Origin: Planctomycetota bacterium
Lineage (GTDB): Bacteria; Planctomycetota; Phycisphaerae; Sedimentisphaerales; Anaerohalosphaeraceae
DNA length: 53,562 nucleotides
Direction: 5' to 3'
Assembly (NCBI GenBank): GCA_016873215.1
Contig: VGXU01000011.1
Location: 1-53,562, forward strand
Shown here: positions 1 through 7,640 of the stretch, in pieces
Numbering within the stretch: position 1 is the stretch's first letter
Layout of the letters: the number at the start of each line of letters is the position of its first letter
The notes under the pieces: generated by a model
What the model was told of the DNA's origin: nothing
The model's database searches: none
What the model saw: only the letters and a program-made list of their open reading frames with translations
Translations under genes and position numbers: made by a program

Positions 1-85
1 AAGAGGTGTCAGGGTGCAGAGGAGAATATCTTTTGTGTATGACGTTAAATTTACTTAAAATAACCCAAAGAGCCTGAAAATAATT

Positions 86-1162
86 ATGAAAAGTTTAATG
101 CTGATTTCTAAGGAGAAACAAAAGTACGCCGAGATAGATTCTCGGAAAGTGACCAACGGGGCATTTCATACCAACATACACAAATGGCTTTTCCCGCAAA
201 TCGTTTCTTTTATCAAGGAAAGCGGACATCAGATTATCCTCGACCCTTTTGCAGGACATGGTGATATATTAAAAGCCTGCCAGGGACTTTTGTTTAAAAA
301 AGCTATAGGCTATGACATTGATTCTGATCTTGGATGGGACATTAACAACAGCTTAAACAATATTCCGAAACACGACGATGCTCTTGTTGTGACAAACCCC
401 CCTTACCTTGCAAAGCACAGTGCAAAAAGGAAAAGGGTTTTTGATAATATCAAAAAGTATTATTTATCTGGCAGAGATGACCTGTATCAAGTTGCCTTGG
501 ATAGATGTTTAGAACGATACTCCCATATTGTGGCGATCATACCGGAAACATTTTTTAATAGCGATTATCCAAAAGATAGGCTGCAAGTTTATACAATTGT
601 CGAAGAGAGACTTTTTACTGATACAGACTGCCCTGTTTGCGCTGCGTGTTTCGGTCCTGAAAAAAACAAAAAGACCGTCAATTTCAGTATTTACAAAGAT
701 GCCGAATATATAGGTGAATTCCAGGGCATATCACAACACGTAATGAAGACAACTAATTCCATAAAGATTTATTTCAACGACCAAGATGGACAAATTGCTT
801 TAAAGGCGGTTGATGGCCAAAAAGGGCCTGACAGAATACGCTTTATGAGCAGTGGTGATTTTTACTATGAGAAAAGCAATATCAAAGTCAGCTCAAGATT
901 GATGACTTACATAAGAATAGATGCAACTCGAAAGCCAATAGACATAGAAAATCTTATTAAAGAAAGCAATCAAATACTGGAAGAGTACAGAATAAATACA
1001 TCAGATATTTGTTTGTCGCCCTTTAAGGGGAACAATGAGCATGGCGTTCGAAGAAGACGGCTGGATTACTATACCGCCAGAGCAATAATTGAGTTGGCAG
1101 CAAAAAAAATTTCCGGTTTAGACAAAAAGAAAGAACACCAGCCTTGTCTGTGGAGTATGTAA
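86..1162 (+). CDS. DNA adenine-N6 methyltransferase of a type II restriction-modification pair
   Basis: This 358-residue protein probably transfers a methyl group from S-adenosylmethionine to adenine and so protects host DNA from the nuclease encoded next to it. Visible motifs are the SAM-binding motif I, DPFAGHGDIL (about residues 53-62), and the catalytic motif IV, TNPPY (about residues 103-107). An N-terminal motif I followed by NPPY is the arrangement of amino-methyltransferases. The C-terminal half has no motif I recognise and is probably the target-recognition part. The stop is one base before the start of the next gene, so the two are almost certainly co-transcribed. The region is AT-rich compared with the chromosome from 4.2 kb onward, which fits horizontal acquisition. 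The start at 86 has no clear Shine-Dalgarno; residue 5 is an alternative Met. The recognition sequence cannot be read from the protein. Confidence 0.82.
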   Translation: MKSLMLISKEKQKYAEIDSRKVTNGAFHTNIHKWLFPQIVSFIKESGHQIILDPFAGHGDILKACQGLLFKKAIGYDIDSDLGWDINNSLNNIPKHDDALVVTNPPYLAKHSAKRKRVFDNIKKYYLSGRDDLYQVALDRCLERYSHIVAIIPETFFNSDYPKDRLQVYTIVEERLFTDTDCPVCAACFGPEKNKKTVNFSIYKDAEYIGEFQGISQHVMKTTNSIKIYFNDQDGQIALKAVDGQKGPDRIRFMSSGDFYYEKSNIKVSSRLMTYIRIDATRKPIDIENLIKESNQILEEYRINTSDICLSPFKGNNEHGVRRRRLDYYTARAIIELAAKKISGLDKKKEHQPCLWSM

Positions 1163-1163
1163 A

Positions 1164-2120
1164 ATGCTTAGCAATATGGAAGTATTGGAGTATTCTGTTG
1201 CTAACCCCGAATCTTATGTTGATGAGTATTATGAAAAAGAGTATTTCATAATTACAGAAAATAAGCAAAAAACAAATCGCCTTATTGAAGCCAACAACGA
1301 AATAGTAAAATGCATATCGGCATACGATGTCAACAGCAATCTCGGTAATGACGCAGCAAATGAAAGCATTATAAAAAAAATAATCGAATTACTCAATACT
1401 CCAGACATAAACAATTCAGAATTTACCAGTTTCTGGGAGATCAATGATATCTCTTTTAGCATGTACGCAAAATTTAGCAAAGAAGATAAAATTGTTTTTA
1501 TGAAAGACATTGTGCCAAAGTATATAAAAAAGAGACATCAGGCATATCAGTCTCATGGCTATACTGCCACTACATTACAGGTCAAAGCAGACTCTTTTGG
1601 ACACAAGAGATCCGGCAATCTTGGCTTGGCAAAGGTCGCCGCGATTTTTGAGATATTCAAAATAAACAAATTTAACGGCACAGGAGAAGATTTTTGCAGC
1701 AGCAACAATTCTTACATATTTTCTGATCAAGATGGCAAGGCAGTATTTGATGAATTCAAAAGAATTAGTGGCATTGAATTTGGATGGCAGAAAGAGCACA
1801 AGGGGAAAAGGCCTGACTTCGTTTTCAGGATAAACGATTCTACCTTTATTATAGAACATAAGCATATGAAGGAAGGCGGAGGGGGACAAGATAAGCAGAT
1901 AGTTGAAATTTCTTCTCTTATTAGCTACTCAGATAAAAATGTCTCATACGTCGGATTCTTGGATGGGATATATTTTAATAAATTGTTTTCAAAAAGTGCA
2001 ACAGGTAAAATTTTAGAACAAAGAAATCAAATATTAACCTCTCTTAAAGAAAGGCCCTGTAGTTATTTTCTGAACACGATGGGTTTTCTTTATTTTCTAA
2101 GTAAACTTAAGAAGTCTTAA
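1164..2120 (+). CDS. Probable type II restriction endonuclease (PD-(D/E)XK fold)
   Basis: The 318-residue product is most likely the nuclease partner of the methyltransferase one base upstream. The direct sign is a PD-(D/E)XK-like catalytic signature in the C-terminal third: RPDFVF (about residues 213-218) followed after about ten residues by IIEHKH, giving the D...E-x-K metal-binding triad, then a glycine-rich GGGGQDKQ loop. The N-terminal half is charged, helical-looking and not recognisable, as is normal for fast-evolving restriction enzymes. Position next to a DNA methyltransferase and shared AT-rich composition support the assignment more strongly than sequence similarity. No signal peptide or membrane segment is visible. 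Cleavage specificity is unknown. It could instead be a nuclease of another defence type, but the tight methyltransferase pairing makes a restriction enzyme the simplest reading. Confidence 0.7.
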   Translation: MLSNMEVLEYSVANPESYVDEYYEKEYFIITENKQKTNRLIEANNEIVKCISAYDVNSNLGNDAANESIIKKIIELLNTPDINNSEFTSFWEINDISFSMYAKFSKEDKIVFMKDIVPKYIKKRHQAYQSHGYTATTLQVKADSFGHKRSGNLGLAKVAAIFEIFKINKFNGTGEDFCSSNNSYIFSDQDGKAVFDEFKRISGIEFGWQKEHKGKRPDFVFRINDSTFIIEHKHMKEGGGGQDKQIVEISSLISYSDKNVSYVGFLDGIYFNKLFSKSATGKILEQRNQILTSLKERPCSYFLNTMGFLYFLSKLKKS

Positions 2121-2311
2121 ACTCCAGTTGCTTGGAAACATTTGTTTTTATCTATAAATATAGGGATGAAAGATTTTTTGCAATTTTTGGCAATAGGATT
2201 TATGGCATTAAAATTATTTTATGTTACAAAAACTATAACAAAATACCCGTCCGATTATAACTGAGCATCTTGAAGAAGTTATCTTTTTGCCAATAAGAAT
2301 AGGAGTTTTCT

Positions 2312-3250
2312 ATGCCTCTGTTTGAGATTAAAAGCCAAAAGCTAAGCCCGGTTGAAAAAAGCAACTTCAATCAGGAAAAAGAACTTCAATCGCTTATCGA
2401 ACGTAATCTTGACACGGTTTTTAGCTGTCGCCTTATTGCGTCGGAGTTTTCCACGGGTCAGACTCATGCCGGGCGGATTGATACTCTGGCCATATCAGAA
2501 GAAAATAATCCGGTTATTATTGAATACAAGAAAGTCGAATCTTCCGAACTGATTAACCAGAGTCTTTTCTATCTGAACTGGATTTATGATCATAGAGGCG
2601 ATTTTGAAATCGCTGTTCAAAAAGCCCTTGGTAATAATGTTAAAGTGGACTGGTCTGATGTCCGGATTATTTGCATCGCTCCCAATTTCCGAAAATATGA
2701 CCTTCACGCCGTCCAGATGATGGGGGCCAATATCGAACTCTGGAGTTATCGTCTTTTCAAAAATTCAACCCTTTATCTGGAACAGGTTTACGGGAAAAAT
2801 TATTTTCCAACTCTTGTCGATGCTGAAACGAATAAAAAAAACCCTGTTATGATTGCTGCCGGCAAAAAAGCTGCGGCTACCCGAGCTACAGGTTCTTATA
2901 CCTTTGACCAGCATGTCAAAGGGAAACCAGAAAAAATAAAAAGTCTTGCTATCATGGTGCAGGAATTTGTTCAGGGTCTGGATTCTGCTATTATAGAAAA
3001 TCCAAAGAAATTTTATGTCGGCTATAAAACATCTCAAAACATCGTCTGCATGGAAGTAAAGACGCAGAAGATCATATTGTTTGTCAAATTAAATCCAAAA
3101 ACCCTAGGGCAACTACCTAAAATCGCAAGAGATGTTGCGAATATCGGCCATTATGGAACGGGTGATTTAGAATTTTCGATTGCAAACGAAGCAGATTTTG
3201 AGGTTGCAAAACAATATATCGAACAAGCTTATAAACGTATTGGTGGATAA
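2312..3250 (+). CDS. NucS-like nuclease domain plus DUF5655 protein
   Basis: A 312-residue cytosolic protein of two parts. The N-terminal half has the pattern GRIDTLAI (about residue 57) followed by VIIEYKK (about residue 71). This D...E-x-K arrangement of the restriction-endonuclease-like fold resembles the C-terminal domain of NucS. The C-terminal 110 residues (from about 205) resemble DUF5655, a small domain often annotated as a 'predicted transport protein' without experimental support. A central alanine/lysine-rich linker joins them. The start is supported by AGGAG eight bases upstream. Proteins with this pair of domains occur widely in accessory DNA, sometimes near restriction systems, which matches the position 190 bp after the restriction pair. 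The function is not established; a DNA-processing or defence role is an inference from the fold and the neighbours. Confidence 0.6.
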   Translation: MPLFEIKSQKLSPVEKSNFNQEKELQSLIERNLDTVFSCRLIASEFSTGQTHAGRIDTLAISEENNPVIIEYKKVESSELINQSLFYLNWIYDHRGDFEIAVQKALGNNVKVDWSDVRIICIAPNFRKYDLHAVQMMGANIELWSYRLFKNSTLYLEQVYGKNYFPTLVDAETNKKNPVMIAAGKKAAATRATGSYTFDQHVKGKPEKIKSLAIMVQEFVQGLDSAIIENPKKFYVGYKTSQNIVCMEVKTQKIILFVKLNPKTLGQLPKIARDVANIGHYGTGDLEFSIANEADFEVAKQYIEQAYKRIGG

Positions 3251-3359
3251 AATCACTATTGTCGGAAATTCAGATGAGTCTCAATGAAGGCGATCTATCG
3301 AAATAAATAAAGCTACCAGCGCCCAGCTTACAGCAGCCAGCGAAAATGGAGAATACTGG

Positions 3360-3380
3360 ATTCCGGATTAAATCCGGAAT
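3360..3380. repeat. Short perfect palindrome upstream of a small gene
   Basis: Eight-base arms ATTCCGGA and TCCGGAAT enclose a 5-nt loop. The hairpin ends nine bases before the start codon at 3389, where a ribosome site would be expected, and no Shine-Dalgarno is visible there. It may be a mobile palindromic repeat or may affect translation of the next gene; the sequence does not distinguish these. Confidence 0.5.
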
Positions 3381-3388
3381 GACACGGT

Positions 3389-3646
3389 ATGAAGGCAATA
3401 TATAAACACAAGACATCCGGCGATATATTTGCGATAGAGACAGACGAGCAGGGGGCTGTTATATCGACGTGCGGGCCGCTGCTGTTTAAGGAGCTTGACC
3501 CGAAATTGCTGGATTATGATGATTACTGGAATATGGAGATTGCGGCAAAGCTGGAAGATTTTGAGCGGGTCGGCCGGGCTGATTACCGGGAGATGTTAAT
3601 CAAAAACGGGTTTGTGATCCAAAGTTCACAGCGATATCTGTTTTAA
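3389..3646 (+). CDS. Small hypothetical protein (85 aa)
   Basis: An acidic 85-residue protein beginning MKAIYKHKTSGDIFAIE. I do not recognise a family. Sequence texture looks real: a short beta-rich N-terminus (KHKTSGDIFAIETDEQG), a central DPKLLDYDDYW segment and a basic C-terminus, with no signal peptide or membrane segment. The repeated pattern of turns suggests a small beta-sandwich or beta-barrel. There is no clear Shine-Dalgarno; a perfect hairpin lies just before the start. It sits between the accessory DNA upstream and a repeat-rich spacer downstream. It is probably a true small gene because codon composition resembles neighbouring genes, but it could be a remnant. Confidence 0.45.
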   Translation: MKAIYKHKTSGDIFAIETDEQGAVISTCGPLLFKELDPKLLDYDDYWNMEIAAKLEDFERVGRADYREMLIKNGFVIQSSQRYLF

Positions 3647-3700
3647 GGAAAATCAGACATTTCGGACTCGCAGGACGTGCAGGACCTATCCTTCGCCAAG

Positions 3701-3738
3701 GCTTCCTCCTTCGCACAAGGCTTCCTCCTTCGCACAAG
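3701..3738. repeat. Two perfect 19-bp tandem repeats
   Basis: The unit GCTTCCTCCTTCGCACAAG occurs twice in direct succession (3701-3719 and 3720-3738), preceded by a related partial unit at 3688-3700 and followed by the inverted-looking GCTACGGAGGACAAG. The block looks like shattered copies of one palindromic element. Confidence 0.75.
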
Positions 3739-3813
3739 GCTACGGAGGACAAGACGGAGGACAGGCCGGAGGGGAGGCGAAATGGACGGGGTGGACGAGG
3801 TGGACGGGGTGGA

Positions 3814-3908
3814 CTATGTGTCGCCCCTTCGGGGCTTTAGGGAAGAGAGTGAGAGAATCGGTTCCGGCGGTTCACACCGCCGGCTATTGTATATCGTCCC
3901 TTCGGGAC
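3814..3908 (+). repeat. REP-like palindromic repeats (one half copy, one full copy)
   Basis: The full copy has a palindrome with arms CCGGCGG/CCGCCGG (3864-3883), a 12-nt spacer CTATTGTATATC (3884-3895), and a second palindrome GTCCC-TTC-GGGAC (3896-3908). The half copy just upstream has the spacer-like CTATGTGTC followed by GCCCC-TTC-GGGGC (3823-3835) and CTTTAG. The arrangement is the same as in the array beside the transposase gene at 19309-19761, but with different stem sequences. Confidence 0.7.
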
Positions 3909-4222
3909 TCAGGAGAGGAATCCGCTCCCCGCCATCGCGAGGACAGGCTGCGCGGATGGAAATTTACCCGAACCGAGACGGTTTGGCTACGTTAACTAAC
4001 CCTACATCGGGCGGCTTGCGCCGCGGCGCTTCTATTTCGAGGCGGCAAGGGAAACCGCAAAATTGAGAACTGAGAAATGGAGAAGGGATTGACGATTGGG
4101 GGAATGGGGGTAATAATTGTCTTAATAGATGTAAAAAGTGGAATTGCCGCCGGGAATGGCCGATATTGTAAGAGACAAGAGTCAAGAGAACAGAGACAAG
4201 AGATAAGGGCTTCGGGACAAGA

Positions 4223-5035
4223 ATGGTAACATTGGCGGTTTGGCGGAAATTTAAGCAGCAGGTTGAGCACCTTGGCCGGTTCTCGCGTTTCAGCGGGTCG
4301 GCGTTTGGTGCGATGGGTTCGTCTATTGCGCACCCGAAGACATATCCATTGGTCTGGACGCAGATGAATATCATTGGTGTTAAGAGCGTTCCGGTGATTA
4401 TGGCGACGGGTGCGTTTGTGGGGATGATACTCGCGGTGCAGGCGTACAGTCAGCTTGCGGCGATGGGGCTGGAAGAGCGGCTTGGGGTGCTGATTAATAT
4501 CGCGGTGGTGAAGGAGCTTGGGCCGGTGCTGGCGGCGGTGATGCTGGCGGGGCGTGTGGGAGGGGCGCTGACGGCGGAGCTTGGGACGATGAATGTGACG
4601 GAGCAGATCGCGGCGGTGGAGAGTATGGGGACGGACCCGATTAAATATTTGGTTTCGCCGCGGGTGCTGGCGTGCCTGCTGCTGACGCCGGTGCTGATTG
4701 TGTATGCGGATTTGCTGGGTATTCTGGGCGGGTATTTTGTGAGCGTGATTCAGTTCAAGATTAACAGCGGGGCGTACTGGGATTACAGCGCGATGGGGGT
4801 GGAGTTGTGGGACGTCGGGACGGGGATTTTCAAGGGGTTCTTTTTCGGCGGGGCGATAGCGCTGATTAGCTGCTATAAGGGCTTTACCTGCCGGGAAGGT
4901 GCGCAGGGCGTTGGCGAGGCGTGTACGGAGGCGTTTGTGGGGTGCTTTATCTCGATATTGGCGCTGAATTATGTTTTTGCGGTGATATTAGATGCGATTT
5001 ATAAAACATTCTGGCCGCTGCGGCCGCTGCTGTAG
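4223..5035 (+). CDS. mlaE: MlaE-family ABC transporter permease
   Basis: The 270-residue inner-membrane protein matches the MlaE permease family, which moves phospholipids or other lipids between membranes with an MlaF-type ATPase. Supporting features are the family length, four to five hydrophobic helices, and the conserved central block with KELGPVLAAVMLAGRVGGAL followed by AELGTMNVTEQIAAVESMG (about residues 95-135), which is the characteristic MlaE coupling region. The gene ends nine bases before the ATPase gene, consistent with a two-gene operon. No MCE-domain substrate-binding protein (MlaD) is found directly downstream, although in many genomes it follows. The ATG at 4223 has no strong ribosome site, so the exact N-terminus is less sure. 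Substrate is inferred from the family. Confidence 0.9.
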   Translation: MVTLAVWRKFKQQVEHLGRFSRFSGSAFGAMGSSIAHPKTYPLVWTQMNIIGVKSVPVIMATGAFVGMILAVQAYSQLAAMGLEERLGVLINIAVVKELGPVLAAVMLAGRVGGALTAELGTMNVTEQIAAVESMGTDPIKYLVSPRVLACLLLTPVLIVYADLLGILGGYFVSVIQFKINSGAYWDYSAMGVELWDVGTGIFKGFFFGGAIALISCYKGFTCREGAQGVGEACTEAFVGCFISILALNYVFAVILDAIYKTFWPLRPLL

Positions 5036-5044
5036 GAGTCGGCA

Positions 5045-5887
5045 ATGACGCGTGTGGAAGTCAAGCCCGGAGACGGGATTTTAGTGACGCGGAATCTGAC
5101 GAAGATTTACGGCGAGCGTGTTGCGCTGGAAAAAGTATCGGTGGCGATTGAGAAGGGCAAAACGACGGTCATCATCGGGCAGAGCGGATGCGGCAAGACT
5201 GTGTTTATGAAGCATCTGATTGCGCTGGAGCGGCCGACGGAGGGCGAGGTTTTTTTCAAGGGTCAGCGCATCGACCAACTGCACAATCACGAACTGGCCG
5301 AGGTCCGCACCAGTTTTGGATTTTGTTTTCAGATGGGGGCGCTGTTTGACAGCCTGACGGTGTATGAGAATATTATTTTTCCGATTCAGCAGCATCGCGA
5401 AATCAAAGATTTCAAGGTGCTGGGCGAGCTGGTGAAACTGAAATTGGCGCTGGTGGGGATGGACGGCTACCAGCATCAGTACCCGGCCAGTCTGTCTGGG
5501 GGACAGAAGAAGCGTGTTTCGCTGGCGCGGGCGATAGCGCTGAATCCAGAGGTAGTGCTGTATGATGAGCCGACGACGGGACTGGACCCGATTACGTCGG
5601 ATGTTATCAATGAGCTGATTATCAAGCTGCAGCGGGAACTGAAGATTACGAGCGTGGTGGTGACGCACGATATGAAGAGCGCGTACAAGATTGCGGACCG
5701 GATTATTATGCTTCACCGGGGCAAGATTGCGGCGGATGGCGACGCGGATTATATCCGCAATCATCCGAGCGAAGTTGTGCGGCAGTTTATTGAGGGGCGT
5801 ATCGGCGAGGCGGATTTGGCGGCGCTGCGTCTTGGGGGGACGAAATTTCCGACGCAATTTCAGCCGGAGGATTTCAGCGGGACGTAA
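5045..5887 (+). CDS. mlaF: MlaF-family ABC transporter ATPase
   Basis: The 280-residue cytoplasmic ATPase powers the MlaE permease encoded immediately upstream. All ABC motifs are visible: Walker A GQSGCGKT (about residues 44-51), Q-loop FCFQMGALFDSLTV, signature LSGGQKKR, Walker B VVLYDEPTTGLDP and the switch histidine in VVVTHDM. The Q-loop wording MGALFDSLTV is typical of the Mla group rather than of general importers. The C-terminal extension after the ATPase core is about 40 residues and ends PTQFQPEDFSGT. The nine-base gap from mlaE indicates co-transcription. The next gene downstream is a membrane protein, not MlaD, so the rest of the transporter must be encoded elsewhere. Confidence 0.93.
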   Translation: MTRVEVKPGDGILVTRNLTKIYGERVALEKVSVAIEKGKTTVIIGQSGCGKTVFMKHLIALERPTEGEVFFKGQRIDQLHNHELAEVRTSFGFCFQMGALFDSLTVYENIIFPIQQHREIKDFKVLGELVKLKLALVGMDGYQHQYPASLSGGQKKRVSLARAIALNPEVVLYDEPTTGLDPITSDVINELIIKLQRELKITSVVVTHDMKSAYKIADRIIMLHRGKIAADGDADYIRNHPSEVVRQFIEGRIGEADLAALRLGGTKFPTQFQPEDFSGT

Positions 5888-5995
5888 GAGTTATGGGACC
5901 TGCAAGGGTGTTGGTGGGGTGTAAAGGCTCAAGAAACTCTCTGTGTTATGTCGATAAATCCATAGTTAAAAACGAATTATCGCAGGAGATAAGAA

Positions 5996-6691
5996 ATGAT
6001 AGAGTTTTTGCTGGCTGCGGCGGAAACGGCACCGCAGGGCGGCGGTCAGACGCAGATTGTGCCGCTGGATTTTATATGGGAGCAGATAACGAGCCTGACA
6101 TGGCTGCAGGCGGTGATCGGGATTTCGTTCGGGATGGTGTATCTGCTGTACGGGTGGCGGATATTCCGGATTATGGTGGTCATCTGTTTTGCATTTGCCG
6201 GGATGTATGCCGGGATGCTGGTCGGTCAGCGACTCGGGGGTCAGGGGAGTGAATTGTGGGGCGGCGTCATTGGGGTCTGTGCGGCGGCGGCGGTGTCGAT
6301 GAGCCTGATTAAGTGGGGCGTATCGGTGCTGGGTGCGGCGGCCGGCGGTATTGTGACGGGCGGTCTGTGGTATGCGTTTGGTCTGCCGGAACAGTATATC
6401 TGGGCGGGTGCGGTTATCGGGATTGTGGCCGGGGGGCTGATGTCGTTTATCCTGCTGAAAATTTCAGTGATGCTGTTCACGAGCCTTGGCGGTTCGGTGA
6501 TTCTGGGCATCAGTTTTCTTGCGCTGCTGTATCAGTATCAGACGAAAGTGATGAATCCGCCGAGCGGTAATATTCATGAGATGATGTTCGGCAAGACGTG
6601 GTTTCTGCCGCTGATTATTATTGTGCCGACGATGATCGGGATGGTCGTGCAGAACAAGCTGATTAAGAAGTCCAGTGAGTGGGACTTTTGA
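5996..6691 (+). CDS. Multi-pass membrane protein, DUF4203-like
   Basis: The 231-residue protein has about seven hydrophobic helices starting near residue 33, many rich in small residues (Gly, Ala), and a short N-terminal stretch outside the membrane. The spacing of glycine-rich helices and sequences such as GMVYLLYGWRIFRIM resemble the DUF4203/TM7S3-like group of uncharacterised membrane proteins. The start is well supported by AGGAG seven bases upstream. It follows the Mla genes by 108 bp on the same strand, so it may share a transcript, but a functional link is not shown. No catalytic motif was recognised. The gene ends in a TGA stop, one of several showing that TGA terminates translation here. 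Confidence 0.6.
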   Translation: MIEFLLAAAETAPQGGGQTQIVPLDFIWEQITSLTWLQAVIGISFGMVYLLYGWRIFRIMVVICFAFAGMYAGMLVGQRLGGQGSELWGGVIGVCAAAAVSMSLIKWGVSVLGAAAGGIVTGGLWYAFGLPEQYIWAGAVIGIVAGGLMSFILLKISVMLFTSLGGSVILGISFLALLYQYQTKVMNPPSGNIHEMMFGKTWFLPLIIIVPTMIGMVVQNKLIKKSSEWDF

Positions 6692-6729
6692 AAATCAAAA
6701 GTTAAAAATCAAAAAGCAAAATTATTGAA

Positions 6730-6744
6730 TCCGGCGTTGCCGGA
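6730..6744. other. Small hairpin between converging genes
   Basis: TCCGGC-GTT-GCCGGA is a perfect 6-bp stem in the 62-bp gap between the membrane protein gene and the converging SNase-like gene. It has no long T-run, so it is a weak terminator candidate at best and could be another small palindromic repeat. Confidence 0.3.
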
Positions 6745-6753
6745 AGACCCAAT

Positions 6754-7425
6754 TTATGGATTACAAGTCTGGCAGGGGCGTTTGCCGGAGTTTATCGCTT
6801 CTTCCCGCGTTCCATAAGTGACTCGCGTGTTATCCTGAATACGTTTTGCGTGCGGGCAGGCGGATTTGTGAAAGACCTTGCCGGATTTAGAAGCGACGAA
6901 GCCTCCGGCGGGGGAGGATAACGGAGAAGAGGTCGGGGCGGCTGAGACGCCGGGGGCGGATTTTGGGATGATGATTTTTTTGGCGTAGCCTTTGTCCACC
7001 AGCATCTGGGCGAGATCGTGACCGTTGATTTCCACATCCGCGATGAGGCAAAATGTCTGGCCTCGCTGGATGTGTTTGAGGAGAATTTTGGGGGCGGCTG
7101 GCCGGTTGGGGTCTGAATTGGCGATGGAGTCTGAATTTATCGCGGCGGTTAGCGTTTCGAGGATAAACTGGCGTGTGGGGATATCGAAGGATTGCTGGGC
7201 GTCGAGGCCGCGAATCTGGATGGGAATTTCTCTTGCGATAATTGGGGGCCAGTTTTGGATGTCGCAGAAAATCCGACATTGGGAATCGACGCGCAGGGTT
7301 TTTTCGACGACGGCCTGGCCGTAGTCGTCGTCGGCGGCGGATGGGGAGGGGTTGTCGCCCGGGGCGGTTGAAAGAATAGACAAAATCAACGTCAGCACAA
7401 AAAACGCAGGGTATTGTCGGTTCAT
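6754..7425 (-). CDS. Secreted SNase-like protein with Cys-rich Ada-type tail
   Basis: The start at 7425 is preferred because the first in-frame ATG (7437) lies inside the ribosome site GGAGGT that precedes it. The 223-residue product begins with a signal peptide (MNRQYPAFFVLTLILSIL). The next 120 residues resemble the staphylococcal nuclease fold: IQIRGLDAQQ corresponds to the usual RGIDAPE stretch and LVDKGYAKK to the C-terminal strand-helix. The DGDT-type motif is not recognisable and the usual catalytic Glu appears as Gln, so nuclease activity is doubtful. The tail (about residues 175-223) has the Ada-like pattern GKVFHKSACPHA...PCQTCNP, known from many nuclease-domain proteins and likely metal-binding. 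It converges with the membrane protein gene and is probably a single transcription unit. Confidence 0.65.
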   Translation of the reverse strand: MNRQYPAFFVLTLILSILSTAPGDNPSPSAADDDYGQAVVEKTLRVDSQCRIFCDIQNWPPIIAREIPIQIRGLDAQQSFDIPTRQFILETLTAAINSDSIANSDPNRPAAPKILLKHIQRGQTFCLIADVEINGHDLAQMLVDKGYAKKIIIPKSAPGVSAAPTSSPLSSPAGGFVASKSGKVFHKSACPHAKRIQDNTRVTYGTREEAINSGKRPCQTCNP

Positions 7426-7559
7426 TTTTACCTCCATAAAGGTTCCCTTAAAAGCTCTTCAAACGACGGGGGGATTATACCGGAAGCGGGCGGGAATTTC
7501 CAGTGAGATTTAGCCGTTTCTAAATATAAGCAGCGGGCCGGCCTTATGCAGGAAAATTC

Positions 7560-7588
7560 TTGACAAGAGAGACCCTGGAATGTATAAT
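7560..7588 (+). promoter_or_regulatory. Consensus sigma-70 promoter
   Basis: TTGACA (7560-7565) and TATAAT (7583-7588) are perfect matches to the sigma-70 -35 and -10 hexamers, separated by the optimal 17 bases. A small inverted repeat ACCCTC...GAGGGT (7592-7610) follows in the presumed leader. The promoter points to the interrupted surface-protein gene starting at 7641. Confidence 0.85.
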
Positions 7589-7640
7589 TCCCACCCTCGT
7601 GATATGAGGGTTTAATTTTTCACAGAAAACAAGGGAGATA

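Larger units (their letters stand above)
3647..4222. other. Gene-free spacer rich in repeats
   Basis: This 576-bp spacer holds tandem and palindromic repeats, listed separately, plus low-complexity GGACGAGGTGGACGGGGTGG-like DNA around 3780-3815. Further imperfect inverted sequences of the same style occur near 4010-4040. A 129-codon open frame here is Arg/Gly-rich and repetitive and is not credible as a gene. No promoter for the following transport genes could be picked out with confidence. Confidence 0.6.

Noticed and set aside
3677-4066. 129-codon open frame in the repeat-rich spacer
   Set aside because: Arg/Gly-rich low-complexity translation of tandem and palindromic repeats, no ribosome site, no family.
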